From Bdellovibrio sp. ZAP7 (lineage in GTDB: Bacteria; Bdellovibrionota_B; Oligoflexia; Oligoflexales; RGVZ01), in the NCBI GenBank assembly GCA_945900755.1, contig CAMDKS010000026.1:1-43120 (forward strand): a DNA stretch of 43,120 nt, written 5' to 3'. Below the pieces are notes generated by a model. That model worked only from the letters and a program-made list of their open reading frames with translations. It did no database searches and was not told the origin of the DNA. Position numbers and translations under genes: made by a program. Numbering within the stretch: the first letter of the stretch is position 1; each line of letters opens with the position of its first letter. Below, piece by piece: positions 32,913-39,884 of this stretch.

Positions 32913-33365
32913 ATGGCAGAAAGCCGCAGCAGCAGCTTTAGTGAGAGGCAACTGGCGCTTTATTTGGAAGAGTACTATGAGCTCGCGGATTTGATTTTTC
33001 GCTTTGGTGCGCTATTAACTCTCAGTCGTGAGGGTGGTGAACGCATTGTTGATGAGACGTTTGCGCTTTTAGTTGCCGATTTCGTGAATATTAAAACCTC
33101 AGCTAACCCGACATTTATCTTAATGTCGTTGGCTTGGAAGGCTTGGAGAAAAGTATCAGACGAAAAATTCCATGAGTGGGATTTGCCGATTCTTAAGAGT
33201 ATGAAAAGCCTCTATGTCAATCAACGAGCCATATTATTTGCTTTGGAAGTTGCAGGACTTGACCTGCGGGAAGCCTCAAGCGTGTTTGGTGGCGATGAAC
33301 ATGCCAATCGATCCGATTTGGCGGAAGCAAATCGGTTTCTTGCCTTAAACGAAATTCGAACATAA
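32913..33365 (+). CDS. Degenerate ECF-sigma-factor-like protein
   Basis: A 150-residue protein without signal peptide. Its N-terminal third ('YYELADLIFRFGALLTLSREGGERIVDETFALLV' region) resembles sigma region 2, where 'D..TF' follows the core-binding helix. Its C-terminal third ('NQRAILFALEVAGLDLREASSVFGGDEHANRSDL') has the layout of sigma region 4, a helix-turn-helix after 'RAILFALEVAGL'. The signature residues are weak, so this is a distant sigma-like protein rather than a confident ECF factor. GAGGAGG precedes the ATG. It pairs with a membrane protein 13 bases downstream, the usual sigma/anti-sigma order. Confidence 0.5.
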   Translation: MAESRSSSFSERQLALYLEEYYELADLIFRFGALLTLSREGGERIVDETFALLVADFVNIKTSANPTFILMSLAWKAWRKVSDEKFHEWDLPILKSMKSLYVNQRAILFALEVAGLDLREASSVFGGDEHANRSDLAEANRFLALNEIRT

Positions 33366-33378
33366 GGAGCGAGCCGCC

Positions 33379-34230
33379 ATGGCAGACAATAAATCAGAAT
33401 TGCAGGGCGAGAAATTTTTCTTCGGTTATATAACGGAGTATTTAGGTGGCGAACTGCCTACGGCAGTAATCGGCAAGTATAATGGTATGCTTGAGGCGAA
33501 AGAAAAGGAGATTAACAAGTTTCAGGAAAACCGAGGAAAGTTTCAATCTGCACTTGGCGATATCGGCGCTTCTGAGGCCATAAAACATAAACTGCGAACT
33601 ATGGCCCAGGACGATCAAATTAGAGAGACGAGCGAGGCCAGTGATATCATGGAAGTGGGACGCTCTGAGATGTGGAGTAACCTAATCCGACGTTCGACTT
33701 TGAGTGCCATACTCTTGGCTGTCATAGGATTTGTCGTCTATCAGGTTTGGCCAAGAAGTGATGTAAAATTTGATGTGATCGAAAATCTCGGCTACGAAGC
33801 GGTAGCCTTGGAAGAGGATGCGAATGGGCGCACGAGTCTACCGTCTTCCGATATTGAGGAGATTCGGCAATTTGTTGGCAATGTTCCAGGCCTTACTTAC
33901 AAACCAAAGTTATTGAGAGCACTTTCTGGATGGCTCCCAGAAGGCGTGTCAATCATTGACTATGACGTGATAAAGGTTGTTGGCATTAATTACATAAGTC
34001 CGGATCGGGGCAATGAGCACCTGCATCACTTTATGATTCCTGGCAAAATGTCGGATTTACCATATAAGGGTGAAGATGCCGATTATCGAGGCTTAAAATA
34101 TCGGGTTTACGGCAGCGAGAAATTAAATTTAGTCGTTTGGCAGGATACCCCAGAGATGGTGTCGGTACTGGCGGGACACCGAAGCGCACCGGAGCTAGCT
34201 GAGATGGCTCGTACCGGAGACCCAGAGTAA
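33379..34230 (+). CDS. Single-pass membrane protein, candidate anti-sigma factor
   Basis: A 283-residue protein. A cytoplasmic N-terminal region of about 100 residues begins 'FFFGYITEYLGGELP', like the helix that grips sigma factors in anti-sigma proteins ('yl.gel...'). One membrane helix follows at 107-124 ('STLSAILLAVIGFVVYQVW'), then a periplasmic domain with 'YRGLKYRVYGSEKLNLVVWQD', as in RskA/ChrR-like sensor domains. No zinc-binding HxxxCxxC is present. Gene order and topology favour an anti-sigma role. The signal sensed is unknown. The AAGGAGC site lies within 13 bases of the previous stop. Confidence 0.5.
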   Translation: MADNKSELQGEKFFFGYITEYLGGELPTAVIGKYNGMLEAKEKEINKFQENRGKFQSALGDIGASEAIKHKLRTMAQDDQIRETSEASDIMEVGRSEMWSNLIRRSTLSAILLAVIGFVVYQVWPRSDVKFDVIENLGYEAVALEEDANGRTSLPSSDIEEIRQFVGNVPGLTYKPKLLRALSGWLPEGVSIIDYDVIKVVGINYISPDRGNEHLHHFMIPGKMSDLPYKGEDADYRGLKYRVYGSEKLNLVVWQDTPEMVSVLAGHRSAPELAEMARTGDPE

Positions 34231-34236
34231 TTATAG

Positions 34237-34875
34237 ATGGATCATCAGGAATCACTCGACCCAGACTTTGTGATAGCTGCCTACCGAGGTGGCTATTTTC
34301 CTATGCCGGATCCAGTGACCAACGAGATTCTTTGGTACAACCCAGACCCAAGAACCATCATTCCCTTAGACGGGTTTCATGTTTCAAGGTCATTGCGGCA
34401 ATCCGCGAAGCGAGACTCCTTTCAAATAACCTTTGACAATGACTTCGCAGGCGTCGTGGACGGATGTGCGGCCAGAGACCAGACATGGATATCTGAAGGA
34501 ATTAAACAGGCCTATGTTCGGCTTTATAAACGAGGAGTGGCTCATAGCGTAGAGGTTTGGAACGAGGCCGGTCTCCTTGTTGGTGGTCTATACGGGCTAT
34601 CACAGGGAGGGGTATTTAACGCAGAAAGCATGTTTAGCCGCAAGACCAATGCCTCTAAGATTGCCCTTTGGGCCCTAATTAGCCGAATGAAGGACTGTGG
34701 ACTGACTCTATTAGAGGTACAATTTATGACCGAGCACCTTAAAACCATGGGGGCCATTGAAATTCCAAGGACAGATTATTTGAACCTGTTGGAGATTGCT
34801 TTGGGAAAATCCGCTAAATTTAATGGCAAATCATGTCTATCGAGTTCTCTGCCTGCAGGTGTGAAAGCACGCTAA
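34237..34875 (+). CDS. aat: Leucyl/phenylalanyl-tRNA--protein transferase
   Basis: A 212-residue Aat protein with 'AAYRGGYFPMPDP', 'LWYNPDPRTIIPL', 'TWISEGIKQAYVRLY', 'GVAHSVEVWNEAGLLVGGLYG', 'GGVFNAESMFSRKTNASKIAL' and 'LEVQFMTEHLKTMGAIEIPR'. It moves Leu or Phe from tRNA to N-terminal Arg/Lys of proteins, marking them for ClpAP through ClpS (N-end rule). It starts 6 bases after the anti-sigma-like gene, so it may share its transcript, which is an odd pairing. Confidence 0.94.
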   Translation: MDHQESLDPDFVIAAYRGGYFPMPDPVTNEILWYNPDPRTIIPLDGFHVSRSLRQSAKRDSFQITFDNDFAGVVDGCAARDQTWISEGIKQAYVRLYKRGVAHSVEVWNEAGLLVGGLYGLSQGGVFNAESMFSRKTNASKIALWALISRMKDCGLTLLEVQFMTEHLKTMGAIEIPRTDYLNLLEIALGKSAKFNGKSCLSSSLPAGVKAR

Positions 34876-34948
34876 TGTTAAAATCATTTATCAATGGTAT
34901 GACTTGATACATATATTAATAATTAATGAATTTATCATAATATAAGTC

Positions 34949-34977
34949 TTGACAGGCGCAAACGGGTTGTATAGATA
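34949..34977 (+). promoter_or_regulatory. Putative sigma-70 promoter of the first Tyr-rich lipoprotein
   Basis: A consensus -35 TTGACA (34949-34954) is followed by TATAGA (34970-34975, spacing 15) or TAGATA (34972-34977, spacing 17), about 55 bases before the ATG. An AT-rich tract just upstream could act as an UP element. Confidence 0.55.
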
Positions 34978-35031
34978 CTGCGCACAACGTGGTTTAAGTG
35001 TGTTTAATATAATATCAAGGGAGAATTTACG

Positions 35032-35574
35032 ATGCGTTTATTTACAGTGTTTTTAGCAGTAGCTGCCGTGTCAGCCTGCGGTTCCATGAATCAAGGTTCT
35101 AAGTCTACCAAGCCTTCTATCAGCGATGAAGCGGCAAAGGCAGAATCTGCTAAATTAGCAGCGGTTACGATTGTTCGTGTTCCAGTTGGAGCCGACGGCA
35201 AAGAAATCAACGGCAAAGCAGAAATGCGAACGTCAAATGACACAAACATTTCAAAAGATACCGTATCAGCAACCTTTTTAGCTGGAACTGTTCCATCTAC
35301 AATCGTTGACGAATTAGACGCAACAACCTCTACGGAAAGCTACCGTGGATGGCGTAACTGGGGCTACAACAGCTACTACGGAAACAACTACAACTGGAAC
35401 TACTACACCCCGACCTACTACAACAGGGGCTACTACTATAACTGGAACTACAACAACAACTACAATAACTGTGGTGGCTATAACTACTACCAGTACAATA
35501 GCGCTTACGGCTACGGCTACAACGGTTACGGCCGTGCACCTGGCTACGGCTACGGCTACGGCTACGGCTACTAA
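35032..35574 (+). CDS. Tyr/Asn/Gly-rich lipoprotein, copy 1
   Basis: A 180-residue protein with signal peptide and lipobox 'AVSAC' (Cys 16). Residues 40-104 form a conserved core shared with copy 2: 'RVPVGADGKEIN', 'KAEMR' and 'IVDELDATTSTESYRG'. The tail, residues 105-180, is almost only Tyr, Asn, Gly and Trp, ending in GYGYGYGYGY. Such aromatic, flexible tails occur in adhesive or surface matrix proteins, but no family is recognised and the role is an inference. It has its own strong promoter and a terminator, so it is probably abundant. Confidence 0.7.
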   Translation: MRLFTVFLAVAAVSACGSMNQGSKSTKPSISDEAAKAESAKLAAVTIVRVPVGADGKEINGKAEMRTSNDTNISKDTVSATFLAGTVPSTIVDELDATTSTESYRGWRNWGYNSYYGNNYNWNYYTPTYYNRGYYYNWNYNNNYNNCGGYNYYQYNSAYGYGYNGYGRAPGYGYGYGYGY

Positions 35575-35606
35575 GTCTTTCTGGATCTAGTTTGATGGAT
35601 TGATAG

Positions 35607-35648
35607 ATACCCTAGGAGTTCACCTTGAACATCTAGGGTATTTTTTTT
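35607..35648 (+). terminator. Rho-independent terminator
   Basis: A 9-bp stem ATACCCTAG (35607-35615) pairs with CTAGGGTAT (35633-35641), followed by eight T. It ends the copy 1 transcript. The remainder of the 35575-35879 gap has a CTTAGA-N5-TCTAAG inverted repeat (35699-35715), a repeated C-rich half-site near 35711-35746, and the promoter of copy 2. Confidence 0.85.
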
Positions 35649-35803
35649 CGTCCAAATATAGGCGATAGAGCAGGCCATCGACATAAAGGGGGGCGGTACT
35701 TAGAATCTATCTAAGCCCCTGATTTTACTTAGATGGCCCCTCAGAACCTTATTTTCATTACAAATTTATGCGTCAATATGGCGCATTCTATTAAATCTAA
35801 TGG

Positions 35804-35832
35804 TTGACTTAACAATTGTAATGATGTAAAAA
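35804..35832 (+). promoter_or_regulatory. Putative sigma-70 promoter of the second Tyr-rich lipoprotein
   Basis: TTGACT (35804-35809) and TAAAAA (35827-35832) are spaced 17 bases apart, 47 bases before the ATG, which has GGAG 7 bases upstream. Confidence 0.45.
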
Positions 35833-35879
35833 GTTCCGGACACGAACAATTTTTTTAATAACTTTTATGGAGATATACT

Positions 35880-36608
35880 ATGCGTTTATTAACAACAGTC
35901 ATGACAGTAGCAGCATTAACAGCATGCGGAAGCCCAAAAGACAAGAAGGCCACAGGGCCGTCAGCACGCGAAACGGCAGCCATGGCTCACAGTTCCACCT
36001 TGGCGCCAGTGACCTTGATCCGCGTTCCAGTGGGAGCCGATGGAAAAGAAATCAATGATAAAGCAGAAATGCGCCTTTCTACTGATAAGGCTATTTCAAC
36101 TGATTCTGTAGCTGCAAGCTTTGAATCTGCAAAAGCACCTGAATCAATTGTTGATGAACTTGATAAGACGACATCAACTGAGAGCTATCGCGGATATCGT
36201 TCTTGCGGATTTAACAATTACGGCGGCGGCTACGGTAACGGCGGCGGCGGCGGCTACGGTAACGGTAACGGATACGGTAACGGATACGGTAACGGATACG
36301 GAAATAATTATTGGACGTTCTATCGTCCAACCTACTATAACGGTGGCTTCAACTACCAGTGGAACTATGCGAATGCATACAACAATGGTGGCTACAACTA
36401 CTACCAGTATAACAGCGCTTACGGAAACGGTTACACTGGATACGGTCAAGGTCAAGCCTACGGTCAAACAGGTTCGACTTACCCACAAACTGGCGGCTAC
36501 GGTCAAACAGGTTCGACTTACCCACAGACTGGCGGCTACGGTCAAACAGGTTCGACTTATCCTACTCAGCCAAGTAACCAAGGTTCCGGTAACGGCGTTC
36601 AGTACTAA
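35880..36608 (+). CDS. Tyr/Gly/Asn-rich lipoprotein, copy 2 with tandem repeats
   Basis: A 242-residue paralogue of the gene before it. Lipobox 'ALTAC' (Cys 16), then the shared core 'RVPVGADGKEIN', 'KAEMR' and 'IVDELDKTTSTESYRG'. The tail differs: a Gly/Asn/Tyr tract ('GGGYGNGNGYGNG'), the shared 'YNGG...YQWNYANAYNNGGYNYYQYNSAYG' zone, and three 13-residue repeats YGQTGSTYPQTGG, the last incomplete. The two copies share about two thirds of core residues, so they arose by tandem duplication. Each has its own promoter and terminator. A surface or matrix role is an inference from composition. Confidence 0.7.
   Translation: MRLLTTVMTVAALTACGSPKDKKATGPSARETAAMAHSSTLAPVTLIRVPVGADGKEINDKAEMRLSTDKAISTDSVAASFESAKAPESIVDELDKTTSTESYRGYRSCGFNNYGGGYGNGGGGGYGNGNGYGNGYGNGYGNNYWTFYRPTYYNGGFNYQWNYANAYNNGGYNYYQYNSAYGNGYTGYGQGQAYGQTGSTYPQTGGYGQTGSTYPQTGGYGQTGSTYPTQPSNQGSGNGVQY
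36462..36560 (+). repeat. 39-bp tandem repeats encoding YGQTGSTYPQTGG
   Basis: Units begin at 36462, 36501 and 36540 (period 39). The first two are complete and nearly identical; the third is partial. Copy number could change by slippage. Confidence 0.9.
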
Positions 36609-36660
36609 CGAGTGATAAGGGCTCTTCCTGGAATTTAAATGTGATTCCAAAGACTAGACA

Positions 36661-36701
36661 AAAAAAGAGGCCGGTTGATCATCAACCGGCCTCTTTTTTT
36701 T
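36661..36701. terminator. Bidirectional rho-independent terminator
   Basis: An 11-bp stem GAGGCCGGTTG (36667-36677) pairs with CAACCGGCCTC (36683-36693), with an A-run before and a T-run after, so it can work on both strands. It ends copy 2 and marks the border of the accessory island. Confidence 0.93.
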
Positions 36702-36815
36702 GATGGAATTTTTAATGGACTAGCATTAGTGTGAAGAAAAAATGGTCAAACCTCATTTTCTACGTTACCCTAATCTCCTGGAGGGTTGATTTTGCCATTT
36801 ACTTTCAAGAAATCG

Positions 36816-36929
36816 CCTGTACTACAGCTTTATTATGCTGTCCGCTTAAAACTGGTGATAAGACCGTCCACTTCAGGCGTCTTGGAGTATCGAATCACGG
36901 GAATTAGGGTCTGTCGACTTTCTAGCTGG
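36816..36929 (-). repeat. 114-bp transposase 3'-end fragment, inverted copy A
   Basis: This is the reverse complement of 37980-38093 with only three mismatches in 114 bases. On the minus strand it encodes the C-terminus 'LESRQTLIPVIRYSKTPE...ITSFKRTA' of an integrase-core transposase. It stops 4 bases short of the hicB stop codon. Confidence 0.85.
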
Positions 36930-36932
36930 AGG

Positions 36933-37160
36933 TCAGATTGCCCGCTTGGCTCTAGCCAGTGGCTTAGGGATTTCCTTACGATTAGATTTAGCAGCCTCAA
37001 GCCACACTTCCTTCGCAACAAGCACTTCTGCTAACGCTGCTTGAGGGGTCTTGCCAAAGGCCGAACAAAACTTTAACTCGGGAATTTCAGCAATCCAGCC
37101 TTCGTCATCTTTTGAATAAAAAATCTCGATGTGGTGGTCTTTGGCTTGAGTCATTTTCAT
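36933..37160 (-). CDS. hicB: HicB-family antitoxin
   Basis: A 75-residue protein matching the HicB fold: 'HIEIFYSKDDEGWIAEIPEL', 'CSAFGKTPQAALAEVLVAKEVWLEAA' and 'EIPKP'. HicB antitoxins block HicA mRNA interferases and may repress the operon; this short form has no separate DNA-binding domain. The ATG overlaps the stop of the upstream hicA remnant (TGA inside ATGA), as in intact hicAB pairs. Its end lies 4 bases from copy A of the transposase fragment, so the C-terminus may have been altered by that event. Confidence 0.8.
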   Translation of the reverse strand: MKMTQAKDHHIEIFYSKDDEGWIAEIPELKFCSAFGKTPQAALAEVLVAKEVWLEAAKSNRKEIPKPLARAKRAI

Positions 37161-37281
37161 AGTTCCTGTTTCAACCCGTAGGTTTCAAATAATTTTAGGA
37201 CCTGCTGGACTTGATAAGGGCGAATCTCAAACCTCGCGGATTGTTGAGTGCCTTTTCGTATAGTTTCTTCTTAGACGACAC
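37157..37281 (-). pseudogene. hicA toxin remnant with internal deletion
   Basis: Directly upstream of hicB on the same strand. From a GTG at 37281 (GCGGAG 6 bases before it) one frame reads 'MSSKKKLYEKALNNPRGLRF', the N-terminus typical of one HicA subgroup. A different frame then reads 'EIRPYQVQQVLKLFETYGL' to a TGA overlapping the hicB ATG, the typical HicA C-terminus. The central part with the catalytic His ('GSHH'-type) is missing and the two ends are out of frame. About 125 bases remain of an expected 240-270. The toxin must be dead. Confidence 0.65.
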
Positions 37282-37426
37282 CAACGACTCCGCTCATTTG
37301 ACGGCGATAGGTAAAATAAGATACAAAATCAGCACCTTCCAGACATCCCCTCCATTCTAGCCTACGCTTATTTAATGCGCAATTCCAAAATTAACCCTGT
37401 TTTCCTATAATTCCGGTCACTACTGT

Positions 37427-38076
37427 ATGGTCCCGCCAAAAACTCGCATTACAACTCCAACTTGGACGGCCTTCCTCAAAGCCCATAAGGATCTTTGGGC
37501 CTTAGATTTTACGTGTGTGTTCGACATTCAAGGAGTGCAAGTCTTTATACTGTGCGTTGCCGATCAATTGCTGATCTTCAAACAAGACAACTTGTTGCAA
37601 TCAATGCGACATTAAATCCGGATCGACACTGGATCAAGCAGCTGTTACGTGGCAATTAAAAAAGCGAAGATGTCCGGGTACAAGCTGCCTTCGGGTCTTA
37701 TAGCCGACAATGACGGTGTTTTTGGCAAGTGGATGGAACATGATTTCCTGCGTTATTTTGATATTGTAGTCCGACGCGCTCCACCAGGCCAACCACTCTA
37801 CCAAAAATGGTGTAACGGAATTTGCGAGAGCTTTCATCGAAGTCTCAAATCAGAGGCGTTAAACAGAGTTGGCCCCTGGACGTTGCTGGTATTCGACGAT
37901 TGTCCATTTGCTATCAGGAATATTTTAACGGACGCCGTCCGCACCAAGGAAGCAACGATAAAACACCGACTCAAGTCATCCAGCTAGAAAGTCGACAGAC
38001 CCTAATTCCCGCAATTCGATACTCCAAGACGCCTGAAGTGGACGGTCTTATCACCAGTTTTAAGCGGACAGCATAA
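37427..38076 (+). pseudogene. Integrase-core (rve) transposase pseudogene, multiple frameshifts
   Basis: Pieces of one DDE transposase appear in order but in different frames: 'FLKAHKDLWALDFTCVFDIQGVQVFIL' (first catalytic Asp), then 'QLVAINATLNPDRHWIKQLLRGN', then 'LIADNDGVFGKWMEHDFLRYFDI' (second Asp) with 'NGICESFHRSLKSEAL' (Glu), then 'EYFNGRRPHQGSNDKTP' and a C-terminus 'AIRYSKTPEVDGLITSFKR'. At least three frame changes make it inactive. The N-terminal part is missing. Its last 114 bases are copied inverted at 36816-36929. Confidence 0.8.
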
Positions 38077-38093
38077 TAAAGCGGTAGTACAGG
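37980..38093 (+). repeat. 114-bp transposase 3'-end fragment, copy B
   Basis: Matches 36816-36929 in reverse orientation (three mismatches). The similarity stops sharply at both ends in both copies, which suggests insertion or rearrangement breakpoints. The two copies bracket the hicAB remnant. Confidence 0.85.
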
Positions 38094-38301
38094 TATCGCA
38101 ATGCTCACGCCCTCAGAGTGGCATCACGGGCGCGGGCAAGAGGTTTTGATGGCAAGGCCCGCAACGATGCTGCGGGCCTTTGCGGCCAATCCTCGGCGTT
38201 TCCATGGACAAGAGCCTAAACTACAAGAATTGCCCAAAGAAGTGTGGATCAACAGACCAGTCAAAGAGGAGGTCAGACTAATGATGTCAAGTGTAGTTTA
38301 A
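38092..38301 (+). pseudogene. C-terminal fragment of a second transposase
   Basis: Reads 'AMLTPSEWHHGRGQEVL', then 'FAANPRRFHGQEPKLQELPKEVWINRP', the C-terminal signature of IS3-type integrase-core transposases (LTP-x-x-VHxGR ... ERF...P.LP..VWIN.P). Only the last ~65 codons remain. It abuts copy B without a gap. The following 38305-38345 stretch contains GTCCGG and CCGGAC with 'CTGTCTCATTTTGATTGA' between, reminiscent of an IS3-type end. Confidence 0.65.
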
Positions 38302-38357
38302 ATAAAATGTCCGGCTGTCTCATTTTGATTGAAAATTTCCGGACTGGCCAATCTAAC

Positions 38358-38407
38358 TTGAAACTGTGTAGTTAAGTGTTTAAGATTAATATATATACTG
38401 TGTAGTT
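38358..38407 (+). promoter_or_regulatory. Promoter and likely operator of the DUF433/DUF5615 operon
   Basis: TTGAAA (38358-38363) and TAAGAT (38381-38386) are spaced 17 bases apart. The 11-base sequence ACTGTGTAGTT occurs twice as direct repeats, 38363-38373 within the promoter spacer and 38397-38407 just after the -10. Binding there would block transcription, as in autoregulated toxin-antitoxin operons. Confidence 0.55.
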
Positions 38408-38451
38408 GAACTAAAGATTTCTTTTTGATGACCTAAACAAAGAGGCGAACT

Positions 38452-38718
38452 ATGAAGCCATCCTCCAAATCGATCGATCCTAGAAGAATTGATTCCAGTA
38501 ACTTATTGCCAGGTTTTAAGCATCTAGTGAAAGACGCTGATTACGTGGGTGGTGCCGTTGCTTTTATCGAACGTCGGCTATCCGTTGCCCAACTTTTAAA
38601 TGAGATGTCTAACGAAATACCTATTGAAGAGTTGGCTGAAATGTATTCGCTCCCTTTAGAAGCAATATATGAGGCAATTAGATATGCCAGCAATTTAGCG
38701 ACCAAAGAGACGGCTTAA
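38452..38718 (+). CDS. DUF433-family antitoxin
   Basis: An 88-residue protein whose C-terminal two thirds match DUF433: 'GGAVAFIERRLSVAQLLNEMSNEIPIEELAEMYSLPLEAIYEAIRYA', a winged-helix-like DNA-binding domain. DUF433 proteins are commonly paired with DUF5615 PIN-like proteins as antitoxins (VapB-like). The N-terminal extension is polar. The stop is 4 bases before the partner's ATG. It probably binds the direct repeats in its promoter. Confidence 0.8.
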   Translation: MKPSSKSIDPRRIDSSNLLPGFKHLVKDADYVGGAVAFIERRLSVAQLLNEMSNEIPIEELAEMYSLPLEAIYEAIRYASNLATKETA

Positions 38719-38722
38719 TCCC

Positions 38723-39097
38723 ATGAAGACACAACGTATTATTTTAGATGAAAACTTTTCAGATGGTTTAGCCATAGCTCTTAGAAAGTTGGGCCATGAC
38801 GTAGTTTCGGTCCATGAAACCGAATGGGTTGGTTTCAAGAACGGCGCATTGGGTGCCGAGCTGGCCCGAAGCGACTTTGACGTCATCATCACGAAGGATC
38901 GTAACTTTGCGGATCACAGCGGTATCCTAACAAAACGACCCACGCTGGTCCTTGTCGTTGTAGATTCCGTCAAACTCAAACAGGTAAAAGACAACATCTT
39001 CATTCGACGTTTTATCAAGGCACTGGCATTAGAGGGGTTACCGGAAACAGCCGGTGTACCAAATATATGGCCAAATTCAGACTACAATAATGAATAA
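38723..39097 (+). CDS. DUF5615 PIN-like toxin
   Basis: A 124-residue PIN-like protein. 'ILDENFSDGLAIALRKLGHDVVSVHETEW' gives the first acidic pair (Asp9, Glu10), and 'DVIITKDRNFAD' gives Asp59 in the TKDxxF motif, both typical for DUF5615/Mut7-C nucleases. The usual 'G.KDxE' segment reads 'GFKNGAL', so one common acidic residue is replaced (Asn40). The gene is complete and directly follows its DUF433 partner, so the pair looks intact. RNase activity is known for related PIN toxins, not shown here. Confidence 0.78.
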   Translation: MKTQRIILDENFSDGLAIALRKLGHDVVSVHETEWVGFKNGALGAELARSDFDVIITKDRNFADHSGILTKRPTLVLVVVDSVKLKQVKDNIFIRRFIKALALEGLPETAGVPNIWPNSDYNNE

Positions 39098-39240
39098 ACT
39101 AAGTCTGAGTCTAGTCAGGCATTAGCATTTCTATCAAATCAAATCAGAATTCGCTGACGGACAATAAAAGTGTTCGAAGTTTCAGGACTGCGGGGTGCCG
39201 GATTTCACCAAGTTTGACCCCCCCTATTTCACCTAAGATT

Positions 39241-39722
39241 GCCTCCCTGTGCCATGCAGCTGGTTTAAACTTCTTCCCGAAAACACGGAGGCTTTTCGTC
39301 TTTCGCGACGCGCCAGCCTTCACCTCAAGAGGGATGATGGTATCACCTATCTTTGGTGACTCGGGGTCACTGGGTCAACACGGCGCACCCTTATTTTTCG
39401 CCATATTCCGTTTGGACGATTCGAGTTTTATCATATGAAAGCATCGATGTTTCAAGGCGGCATCGAGTGGGCAGACGCCAAAGTAAAGTATTTGATGGCA
39501 ACCCCAGAGAAGTCATTATTGGACACGTTTTATTTGGCAACCCGTAAAGGCCGACAATTTCCTCACCTTCCAGAATTGGATCTAGAGGCATTTGATCCTA
39601 AAAAATTTAAAATTCTTTTAAACTCCCAAATCAAAGAGCTCAAAATTAAGAATGCCATCATTCGTCGGTGCCAGAAATCAAATCTGCCACCTTTTCACGC
39701 TAAACACTCGCTGTTTGCCTAG
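39241..39722 (+). pseudogene. AbiEi-like antitoxin relic
   Basis: The last ~120 codons (from about 39360) read 'FRHIPFGRFEFYHMKASMF', then 'VKYLMATPEKSLLDTFYLATRKG', the 'PEKALLDllYl' signature of AbiEi-type (type IV) antitoxins. Upstream a stop (TGA at 39357) and frame changes break the expected start of the domain; 'DDGITYLW' just before it fits in sense but ends in that stop. No intact AbiEii nucleotidyltransferase partner follows. An internal ATG at 39435 could give 95 residues, but no ribosome-binding site is seen. Confidence 0.55.
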
Positions 39723-39884
39723 GACATATTTGTCTATTTAACGTTTTCAAGGTCTTTGGCCCTTGGGCACTCATCAAAGGCATTGCCTCCCCCAGCACGT
39801 CCTAAACAAAGATGCCTAAGAATTTTGCGAGGTCGGCGATTCGTTGCATGAATTCTCCTTTAAATTCTCAAATAAACGCGGTTC

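Noticed and set aside
35345-35590. Thr-rich frame overlapping the first Tyr-rich lipoprotein
   Set aside because: Repetitive codons for Tyr, Asn and Gly leave all frames open; the composition is a by-product and there is no ribosome-binding site. The same holds for 36121-36615.
36462-36560. CRISPR array
   Set aside because: The 39-bp repeats are directly adjacent with no spacers and stay in frame in a coding sequence. No array was seen anywhere in the window.
39723-39884. Short minus-strand frame starting 'MQRIADLAKFLG' with a strong ribosome-binding site downstream of hipA
   Set aside because: It stops after 15 codons. The continuation in another frame looks protein-like, but no family can be recognised, so a relic cannot be supported.
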